Assembly (NCBI GenBank): GCA_029335925.2
Contig: JARJMX020000142.1
Span: 1 to 22,785, forward strand
Direction of reading: 5' to 3'
Source of the DNA: Gammaproteobacteria bacterium
GTDB taxonomy: Bacteria > Pseudomonadota > Gammaproteobacteria > Halothiobacillales > Halothiobacillaceae
Length of the DNA stretch: 22,785 bases
Positions 9,107-15,039 of the stretch are shown piece after piece. The translations under genes and the position numbers were made by a program. Each line of letters opens with the position of its first letter. Position 1 is the first letter of the stretch. The notes beneath the pieces are model-generated. The model saw only the letters and a program-made list of their open reading frames with translations, did no database searches and was not told the DNA's origin.

Positions 9107-9473
9107 GGGGGCGACCTGGCTTCGACGTGGGTTGCAAAGCTCGAGGTGCATGCCGAGGTGCGGTTGACCTCGTAAAACCAGCCGCAAAAAAATATACGCC
9201 AACGACGACGTATACTCCCTGGCCGCTTAATCCGGCTAGGCCTCTGACCGGTTCTTGTCTGTAAGTCCGGAGGCCGCAAGGCCATTCAGGGGTCATCCAT
9301 TACAGAATCGCTGAGCGCCCTGCCCGAGAGCGCAAAGCTAAAACTTTAGGGCTCGCCGTTCATCATCCCGTCCGTCGGAGGATGTGCGGTTAAAACCAAA
9401 AGGCGAGACTAAGCATGTAGTACCAACAGCGGAGGACTTGCGGACGCGGGTTCGATTCCCGCCGCCTCCACCA
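9107..9473 (+). ncRNA. ssrA: tmRNA (one-piece), tag ANDDVYSLAA
   Basis: Transfer-messenger RNA rescues stalled ribosomes and tags the incomplete protein for degradation. The 5' end GGGGGCGACCTGGCTTCGAC and the 3' end with the T-arm GGTTCGATTCC, the acceptor strand CGCCTCC and encoded ACCA are canonical. GGGGGCG pairs with CGCCTCC over seven positions including one G-U. The tag frame begins at resume codon GCC (9198) and reads A-N-D-D-V-Y-S-L-A-A with stop TAA at 9228-9230. The -LAA end is the ClpXP-type degron. Length is 367 nt. Pseudoknot-forming segments lie between 9231 and 9420. The gene is followed at once by a strong terminator. Confidence 0.97.
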
Positions 9474-9480
9474 ATACCCA

Positions 9481-9514
9481 AAATCCCAACCCTCATCGGT
9501 TGGGATTTTTTTTT
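9481..9514 (+). terminator. Rho-independent terminator of ssrA
   Basis: A perfect 11-bp stem, AAATCCCAACC (9481-9491) with GGTTGGGATTT (9498-9508), has a 6-base loop and is followed by a T-run to 9514. It sits eight bases after the tmRNA CCA end. Confidence 0.95.
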
Positions 9515-9515
9515 G

Positions 9516-9718
9516 GCTCTTCGCGCATTTCCGGGAAAGACGGCCTTGATTTTCAGGAAGAAGTAGTCTGTGTCGCGATACCCATAAGCCGTGCGCTTGA
9601 TCACCTTGATCCTGTTGTTGATGCCCTCGAGTTGGCCGGTGTGCATTGGCCAGCGGACCCGGGCGAGGATGCCGCGCCAGTAGCGCTTGAGCTCGGCTAG
9701 AAGTGCCTTAAGGCCGGA
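9516..9718 (-). pseudogene. ISL3-family transposase C-terminal remnant
   Basis: On the minus strand, about 65 residues match the C-terminal end of ISL3 transposases: WRGILARVRWPMHTGQLEGI, NNRIKVIKRTAYGYRDTDYF and FLKIKAVFPGNAR. Everything upstream of this part of the transposase is missing. The natural stop is also lost, and the frame runs on through the ssrA terminator and into the tmRNA gene, giving a meaningless extension. The breakpoint is thus within a few bases of the terminator's T-run. No inverted repeats were seen. It is a scrap left by an earlier insertion next to ssrA. Confidence 0.82.
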
Positions 9719-9747
9719 ATCCCGCTTTCCAAGGCATGGGCATTCCA

Positions 9748-9858
9748 TTATTTCCATCGCCGTCGCCACGCCCAGGCATGCGGCGGTTCAATCGCGTCAT
9801 CGATGCGGATGTGGTCGGCCAGGTCCCAGTAGCGCAGGCAGTTGTTCGGGTTGGGCAT
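9748..9858 (-). pseudogene. Truncated small ORF of unknown function
   Basis: A 36-codon frame starts at the ATG complementary to 9856-9858 and begins MPNPNNCLRYWDLADHIRID. The YWDLxDHxxxxDA pattern recalls the N-terminus of a family of hypothetical proteins found on mobile DNA, but this is from memory only. After about residue 23 the sequence changes character and ends soon after, next to the ISL3 remnant. A 3' truncation by rearrangement is likely. No function can be assigned. Confidence 0.35.
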
Positions 9859-9892
9859 GGATGCCTTCTTTCGGTATGGTGGAATGTGGGTC

Positions 9893-9910
9893 TTGCCAAA
9901 TTTTGCCAAA
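9893..9910 (+). promoter_or_regulatory. Direct repeat upstream of parD, candidate operator/promoter
   Basis: TTGCCAAA occurs twice (9893-9900 and 9903-9910), exactly 10 bases apart, on one face of the helix, ending 17 bases before the parD ATG. ParD antitoxins repress their own operon, so an operator is expected here. The first TTGCCA could also serve as a -35 box with TACGCT (9916-9921) as -10, which would make the parD transcript nearly leaderless. Confidence 0.4.
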
Positions 9911-9927
9911 GAACCTACGCTTGCACC

Positions 9928-10179
9928 ATGAGCACGATGAACATCTCTCTCCCCGACACCCTGAAGTCCTTCGTGGATGAACAGGTCAGCCAGCGCGGCT
10001 ACAGCACCAGCAGCGAGTACGTGCGCGAGTTGATCCGCAAGGACCAGGAGCGCCTGCAACTGCGCAACCTGCTCCTGGCAGGAGTTGCCTCGGCTCCAGC
10101 GGCACCCGCCGATGCCAGCTACTTCGAAGGCTTGCGTGACCGGGTGCGCAAGGACGCTAAACCCGCTGCCAAGGCGTGA
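9928..10179 (+). CDS. parD: ParD-family type II antitoxin
   Basis: The antitoxin neutralises the ParE toxin encoded next to it and represses the shared promoter. The 83-residue product begins MSTMNISLPDTLKSFVDEQV. The ribbon-helix-helix DNA-binding domain covers about residues 3-45 (strand MNISLP, helix A, turn, helix B around SSEYVRELIRKDQE). The C-terminal half (about 50-83, SYFEGLRDRVRK) is the flexible toxin-wrapping part. The frame is open further upstream, but the ATG at 9928 (or 9937, ATGAAC) gives the standard family start. Its stop overlaps the toxin's GTG start (GTGA), the usual coupling for such pairs. Confidence 0.9.
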   Translation: MSTMNISLPDTLKSFVDEQVSQRGYSTSSEYVRELIRKDQERLQLRNLLLAGVASAPAAPADASYFEGLRDRVRKDAKPAAKA

Positions 10180-10514
10180 AAGCCAAGCCAGTCATCCCGC
10201 GTGAGCTGGCCAACCGGGATGTGGACGAGGCTGTGGCCTATTACCTGGGTGAAGCAGGCGAAGCAGGCGAAGCCGTGGCACTCGGATTCATCGATGCGCT
10301 GGAGAAGGCCTACGGCCACATTGCCCGCCATCCGGCAACGGGCCTCCCCCGCTACGCGCACGAACTCAACTTGCCGGGCCTTCGTACCTGGCCACTGACG
10401 CGCTACCCGTACCTCGTGTTTTACGTTGAGCGCCCGGATCACATCGACGTGTGGCGTGTGCTGCACGGCCAGCGGGACATTCCAGCGTGGATGCAGGAGC
10501 CTGACGCTGTGTGA
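10176..10514 (+). CDS. parE: ParE-family toxin (RelE/ParE superfamily)
   Basis: ParE toxins typically poison DNA gyrase; related RelE toxins cleave mRNA. The 112-residue product starts at a GTG inside the parD stop. It shows the family pattern: an N-terminal helix pair (ANRDVDEAVAYYL...ALGFIDALEKAYGHIARHP), then the beta-sheet core GLPRYAHELNLPGLRTWPL, YPYLVFYVE and IDVWRVLHGQRDIPAWM. The HGQRDIP end is classic for ParE. An in-frame tandem repeat, three near-copies of a nine-base unit (GEAGEAGEA at about residues 25-33), lengthens the loop between the helices. The pair appears intact. Confidence 0.88.
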   Translation: MKAKPVIPRELANRDVDEAVAYYLGEAGEAGEAVALGFIDALEKAYGHIARHPATGLPRYAHELNLPGLRTWPLTRYPYLVFYVERPDHIDVWRVLHGQRDIPAWMQEPDAV

Positions 10515-10563
10515 CGGTCAGATCGCCAGGGCATATCTGCGTTTCCGGCGGTGTAAACAATAC

Positions 10564-11551
10564 GGGAACCCCTGATCAATGGACGTTCTAAGCACGCTCA
10601 CCCAAGCCAACCGCTTTGGCCGACTTGGATAATCGATTTTTCCGCGCCTATCTCTGTTTTTCGAGGCTTTTTGGCCCTAAGTACCCGTTTTCGGGTGCAG
10701 CAGGCGGATTTTGCTCATCAACTCATCAAGGCTCGCCTCGCCAAGTAAAGGTTGGTCAGTCCGATCAGCGAGAACACCTGTGCGGCGTTCTTCGCGATCC
10801 CCTTGTAGCGCACCTTCGTGTAGTTAAACTGGCACTTGATGACGCGAAAGACATGCTCCACCCGCGCGCGGATCGAGGACATCTTGTGGTTGAAACGCTT
10901 GTTCGCCTCGGTCAGCGGGTGCTGCTTCCTGGCCTTGAGCAAGATGCCCCAGAATACGCCCGCCTTGCGCGCGACACGCTTGAGCTTGTTGTTCACGTAG
11001 CCCTTGTCGCCGAACACCGCCCGGTCATCCTCACGCAGCAGATGGGGCAACTGGCTGATGTCCGAGACATTGGCAGGCGTCACCGAAACGGTATGCACGA
11101 GCCCAGAATTGACGTCGGTGCCCACATGGACCTTCATGCCGAAGTACCACGGGTTGCCCTTCTTGGTCTGATGCATCTCGGGGTCGCGCTTGCGTTCCTG
11201 GTTCTTCGTCGGTGAGGTGCAGACCGGCAAAGCGGCGCATCGATTCGACTTCGTAGAGTGCATCCTCCATCGCCGGGTCAGACAGCGCATACCACTGCTG
11301 CATGAAGTCGATCCGCAGCATCGTCAAAAGCCGCATCGGCGGACGGCCACGTCGGCCCGTCGTCGGGTCGTGCGGCGCGATGACGGCCAGCCGCGGCCCA
11401 AGGCACGACCTTCTCCATCTCGTTCAGAAAGCGCTTCCGGCGAGTCCGTTTCTTCTTCCGTTTGAAAGCCAGCGAGGCGAAGGTCGTTTGTGGTGGCAGT
11501 GCGGTCTGTGACCTCAGTGTTTTACCGGCTCTGAATAGATCAGAGCTTCCC
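10564..11551 (-). mobile_element. Degenerate IS5-family insertion sequence with terminal inverted repeats
   Basis: The left end GGGAACCCCTGATCAAT (10564-10580) and the complement of the right end, GGGAAGCTCTGATCTAT (11535-11551), match at 14 of 17 positions, a typical IS5-group terminus. They enclose 988 bases with one disrupted IS5 transposase on the minus strand. A full element of this group is about 1.2 kb, which agrees with the internal deletion seen in the transposase. Flanks (TAC on the left, TAG on the right) show no clean target duplication. The right end lies directly inside hsdM. Between the transposase stop (10718) and the left end lie about 140 non-coding bases with a small ACCCG/CGGGT hairpin (10684-10697). 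Confidence 0.82.
10718..11500 (-). pseudogene. IS5-family transposase, frameshifted with internal deletion
   Basis: Pieces of one IS5 transposase are read in different frames on the minus strand. First comes [20 protein letters not shown]...VVPWA without a usable start codon (CTG where ATG is expected). After a frameshift near 11390-11400 it continues [40 protein letters not shown] and [17 protein letters not shown]. Near 11210-11225 about 60 codons are missing and the frame changes. The rest reads [20 protein letters not shown] onward to ARRALMS. The deletion removes the first catalytic Asp (VDATI block). The second Asp (FGDKGY) and the Glu (RARVEHVFRVIK) remain. It cannot make an active transposase. 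Confidence 0.88.
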
Positions 11552-12028
11552 TAGCGTTTGCTTCCTCCTCTTCCACCACCTGAGCGTGACTCTCGATAAA
11601 TCAGGCAGCCAAGGACGTGGGAATCCACCAGCTTTTGAATCTGGTTACGGAAGTTGGACTTGGTGAGGATTTCCTGCACGTTGGGTGAGAAGCCGTCCAG
11701 ATACGCAATGAAGTCATCGCGCTGGCCCTGGCTGCTTCCTTTTAGCTTGGCTAGGGTGAATTCCGAGACGTTGTAGAACGCCTGGCCTGCCGCCATACGC
11801 AGTGCGCTGTCCTGCTCAGGTACCTTGTGCGCGTCGAGAAACTTCTTGCGCTCCAGCACCGCGTCTTTGGCGGCTTCGAGCACGATATCGAGCCGTTGCA
11901 GCACGGCCAAAGGCAGGATCACGTCGTGATATTTGCCGGGCATGTACACATCGTGCTGACGGTTGTCAGCAATCTTTTAGATGAAGTCGGAAATCCACTT
12001 GATCTGGCTGTTGTTGTTTCTTCTGCAT
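11551..12028 (-). pseudogene. hsdM: Type I restriction-modification methylase subunit (HsdM) N-terminal fragment
   Basis: The frame NSQIKWISDFI-stop-KIADNRQHDVYMPGKY is followed by VILPLAVLQRLDIVLEAAKD, ALRMAAGQAFYNVSEFTLAK, YLDGFSPNVQEILTKSNFRN and QIQKLVDSHVLGCLI. This is the helical N-terminal domain (HsdM_N) of a type I methylase. A TAA (11977-11979) sits where homologues have Trp (IWKIAD). The only nearby ATG (12028) is out of frame. Downstream the gene is cut at the IS5 right end, so the SAM-binding and NPPF/Y catalytic domain is absent. An open stretch of 132 codons from 11949 remains. It begins about 12 bases after the DUF262 gene, so it was part of the same operon. Confidence 0.82.
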
Positions 12029-12039
12029 CGATATGTTTC

Positions 12040-13773
12040 TCAGCCTGCCGCCGTGTCTGTGGCGACGGCGAGATCCCAATGTTTTGCGAGGACACCTACA
12101 AGACGTTTCTGGCGTTCGGCCAGAAGCGTGGGCGTCCACTCGTTCGCTGATCTGACTTCTTGCGTTAGCACGAAAGGTGATGCGGTACCCTTGCCTCTGA
12201 AGTAGACGTCCTTCTTCTTGGCAAAGTCGTAGTTGCTAGCAGACGAGTTCTTTTTCCTATCCAGCGGAACCAGATTGGCCAGACGGTGCGTCCAGGCCTC
12301 GCGCTCGTCTTGATCCGGGAACCACTTGATCCAGTCCGAATCGTTGAGCGGGTTTTGCGGCAGAACGTGCTCCAGAGACACGGCATCTTGGATCCGTACG
12401 CCCGGGGCGCGCACCAAGGACTCAAGGCGCAAGATCAGCGTCATCCGTGCCTTGGGCAGATCATCATAAATGTTGCCATCGAGTGCCGCGACGAACTTGC
12501 GCTTTTGCGCGTCTGTCAGTGTCAATGTAGTGAGCGCAGCCGGATCCCCCTTAAAGGTTTCAGGCTCGATTTCTCTGGTGAGCGCGACGTAGGTATCGAT
12601 GCGCTCATTGATGCGCGCCTTGGTGACCAGGAGGAAATAGGTCAGGCGTTCCAGTGACTTGAAAAAATCCGCAAGCAATTTGGGCTGCTGCCGGAAGCGC
12701 TTGAAGTAGACCAGCGCCGGGGGCACCCAGTCCTTGAAATCCACGCGGTTGAGCCAAGACAGGTATTCGTTGATCGTCTGGGCGTATTCGGTGGCCTCGA
12801 AGTCGGCATCGCGCACAAAGTCCCATACCTCAGCGTAAGGCTGGATGACCTTGTCGACGAGGTCGATAGGGGTCTTGTACTCGGTGACGTGCTCCTGAAA
12901 TTCCTTGACCAGCGTGGCCCGCTGTTTCTGCTTGGCGTAGATGGTGCGGATGTGGCCGAACAGATCGCCGAAGGCGTCGCGGCCCAGCTGGCTTTCGATC
13001 TTGCTCCACTTTTTCGAGTAGGTGCGTGCCTTGTCTTCGCCGCCCATGCGGCGGATCGAGCCGAGTATTTCGGCCTTGAGGATGTCGATAGGCTCAAGGT
13101 CGAGCCCCCGGTTGTTGAGCACGGAGAAGATGCGGTAGGCGGCTTCAAGGTCGGGCGTGGAGATAACGACCAGCGAGCAGTTGTTGGCGAGGAACTTCCA
13201 AAGTTCGATTAGGTCGTTGTGTGACAGCGCCTTGGCCTTTTCAAGCAGCAGCGTGGCGTTTTCGCGGTAGCGTAGACGGCTGTCTTCCAACTTATCGGTG
13301 CTGGCAATCAGTTGGGCGATGCCACCTGGCTCCTGAATATAAGTGCGAAAGAAATCGGCATCTTCCTCGCGGGCGACGAATCGGTAGCCTGTGGCTTTGC
13401 CGAGCATCTCGTCCCCCTCTTCGTAGAGGAAGGGGGTCACGCTCTTCACACCTTGCGAGTAGCCTGTGGCCTCCCACACCGCGCGCAAGGACGCGAAGAG
13501 GATGGTGAGCGTGGTCAGCCGCTGCTGACCGTCAACTACCATCGCCTTGGGGTCGTGGTCTTTCTTAATTAGAACGATGCTCCCGAGGAAGTATTGGCTA
13601 GTCGCGCCGGAGTCACGGGCGTCTTGCATCGCCGAGATCAGATCGTCGAACAACTCGCCCGCCTGCTCGGTCGTCCAAGCGTAAGGACGCTGGTAGTCCG
13701 GGATTTCAAACTGGTAGCTGCCTTCGAAGATTTCCCGGATCAGCTTATCGTGAGCTTCAAGTGTCTTGGCCAT
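12040..13773 (-). CDS. DUF262-DUF1524 protein (GmrSD-like modification-dependent nuclease)
   Basis: This 577-residue protein combines an N-terminal DUF262 (ParB/sulfiredoxin-like NTPase fold) with a C-terminal DUF1524 HNH-type nuclease domain, as in GmrSD and related single-chain type IV restriction enzymes that cut modified phage DNA. DUF262 hallmarks are IPDYQRPYAWT (24-34) and VVDGQQRLTTL (79-89). The nuclease part carries SLEHVLPQNP (His near residue 466) and the distal NLVPLDRKKNSSASNYDFAK motif with the conserved Asn and Lys residues. It appears complete, with a good ribosome binding site (AGGAAAGAG). It lies between a broken WYL regulator (stop 15 bases upstream) and a broken hsdM. DUF262 genes are often found inside type I restriction loci. 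Confidence 0.87.
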   Translation of the reverse strand: MAKTLEAHDKLIREIFEGSYQFEIPDYQRPYAWTTEQAGELFDDLISAMQDARDSGATSQYFLGSIVLIKKDHDPKAMVVDGQQRLTTLTILFASLRAVWEATGYSQGVKSVTPFLYEEGDEMLGKATGYRFVAREEDADFFRTYIQEPGGIAQLIASTDKLEDSRLRYRENATLLLEKAKALSHNDLIELWKFLANNCSLVVISTPDLEAAYRIFSVLNNRGLDLEPIDILKAEILGSIRRMGGEDKARTYSKKWSKIESQLGRDAFGDLFGHIRTIYAKQKQRATLVKEFQEHVTEYKTPIDLVDKVIQPYAEVWDFVRDADFEATEYAQTINEYLSWLNRVDFKDWVPPALVYFKRFRQQPKLLADFFKSLERLTYFLLVTKARINERIDTYVALTREIEPETFKGDPAALTTLTLTDAQKRKFVAALDGNIYDDLPKARMTLILRLESLVRAPGVRIQDAVSLEHVLPQNPLNDSDWIKWFPDQDEREAWTHRLANLVPLDRKKNSSASNYDFAKKKDVYFRGKGTASPFVLTQEVRSANEWTPTLLAERQKRLVGVLAKHWDLAVATDTAAG

Positions 13774-13788
13774 TGTGTTTGCTCTTTC

Positions 13789-14728
13789 CTATCGTTTCTT
13801 GGGGCTGCTCGGGGCTTGGTAGCCCGGAGGCAGCTTTGCGTTCTCAACGCCGTACAGCGCCAGCGGGTCGCTTAAGGCTACGCGGTACTGTTCGTCCTTG
13901 AGATGGTGATCTGGCGAGCAGTCCACACTCTAGCACTCTAGCGCAACAGCATGTAGCTCGCCGCTGAGCGAACACGCATTTGGATCGAGTCGTTAGTCAT
14001 CCCATAGTCCATCTCGATGATCTCGGGGCAATCAAGGCGCGGGTGCGGCATGAACTCCAGCTCGACGATGCGCGTCCACTGGATGTCGTTGTCCGATGTT
14101 CGTGGGGCTGTGGCTCCTCATCGAGCAGCATTAGCTCTTCGATACGGGTGACGACGAAACCTGAAACTCTCTGCTCTTGCGATCAAAGGCCCGGATGTGT
14201 CAGCGCAGGCCGGTGTCCACCAGCGAAAAGGCACGATGACCCGCTCGGACTCACCGCTGCTCATCGAGTGGTAGCGGATGGCGGGATTGCCCGGCAGACC
14301 GGGGCCAGTACGTACCTTCTGGGGTTGGAGAAGGCGGTGGGGGATTCGCACGGCAGCAGCGGCTGCGGGGAGTTCGTGGGGCCGTTCACGACATCGCCGA
14401 ATCTCAGCGCCAGCGCCGACAGCACGCGCTGTGGCGCGTGATCGAACAGCGGGGGGAACGCGTGTCCGATGCGGTAAATCTTGTTGCTGCCATCAAAGGT
14501 GATGTTCTGCGGCGCGATTTCCTGGTACGACGCCAAGTCGTGTGTCGCGTCTGCCGGAGCCACGCCGAAGCGCTCAATCAGGCCCGGGCGACCGATCTCA
14601 CCGAAGAAGTAAGGCCGGAAATCAATGAATGTAGGCCAGTGTGTTGGGCGATAGGCTCGCTCAGGATCGTTGCCGTGACCTTCGTGCTCTTTCTTGGCCT
14701 CGTCCTTGCCTTCATTTTCATCGTCCAT
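13789..14728 (-). pseudogene. WYL-domain transcriptional regulator (BrxR/CapW-like), multiply disrupted
   Basis: The N-terminal winged-helix part is readable from about 14728: FRPYFFGEIGRPGLIERFGV, ATHDLASYQEIAPQNITFDG and YRIGHAFPPLFDHAPQRVL. The WYL part is in pieces. They read RYHSMSSGESERVIVPF, then in another frame SLVDTGLR-stop-HIRAFDRKSREF, then FVVTRIEELMLLDEE, DNDIQWTRIVELEFMPHPRL, DCPEIIEMDYGMTNDSIQMR and VDCSPDHHLKDEQYRVALSD up to PKKR-stop (13789-13791). Lesions seen are a deletion near 14285, a lost T near 14227 and a TGG-to-TGA at 14200-14202. There is also a small deletion near 14160, and an 8-base tandem duplication plus nonsense near 13930-13940. Such regulators repress phage-defence operons; this one heads the DUF262 operon. 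Confidence 0.8.
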
Positions 14729-15039
14729 CCGCGTCGCTTCGGTGGCTTGAGCATGTCGCGCTCCACGCGTAGCGTATCCGCATCTGCAATCATCTAAGCG
14801 ACCACGAGGCCTTGCGCGCGACATGGATGATTCGCCCCCGGCGATCCGCTTTTGGATACGTAGCCCTGAACCGGCCCACGCCCCCCCTTTCCCGCCGCTC
14901 CACGTATCATAGGCCGCTGGCCGCGGAACCAAACCATGGATAAAGGCATCTCTCCATGAGCAGCGCACTCACTATGACCGCCTGGCGTGCCCGGCCAGAA
15001 GATGATCTATCCTTGGGGTAGGCCGGAAACAGGAAGAGG
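14729..15039. other. Intergenic region between the WYL pseudogene and the ATPase operon
   Basis: No convincing gene is present in these 311 bases. The WYL frame is open upstream to 14968, but the extension is arginine-rich and unlike the family. A TATGAT (complement of 14906-14911) on the minus strand could be a -10 box for the defence operon, without a good -35. On the plus strand AGGAAGAGG (15031-15039) is the ATPase ribosome binding site. A 21-codon ATG frame at 14956-15021 has no ribosome binding site and no recognisable product. Confidence 0.5.

Noticed and set aside
9338..9515. Minus-strand coding stretch across the tmRNA 3' half
   Set aside because: The residues (poly-Gly then NRTRVRKSS) are the antisense of the T-arm and acceptor stem, a known false protein; the RNA gene explains the sequence.
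10610..11215. 199-codon plus-strand frame across the IS5 element
   Set aside because: It is antisense to the IS5 transposase, whose motifs are unmistakable on the minus strand.
14956..15021. 21-codon ATG frame before the P-type ATPase
   Set aside because: No ribosome binding site and no recognisable sequence; probably chance.
9440..15039. Possible att duplication of the tmRNA 3' end bounding an island
   Set aside because: No second copy of the T-arm/acceptor sequence was seen by eye in the region, so no attachment site is reported.
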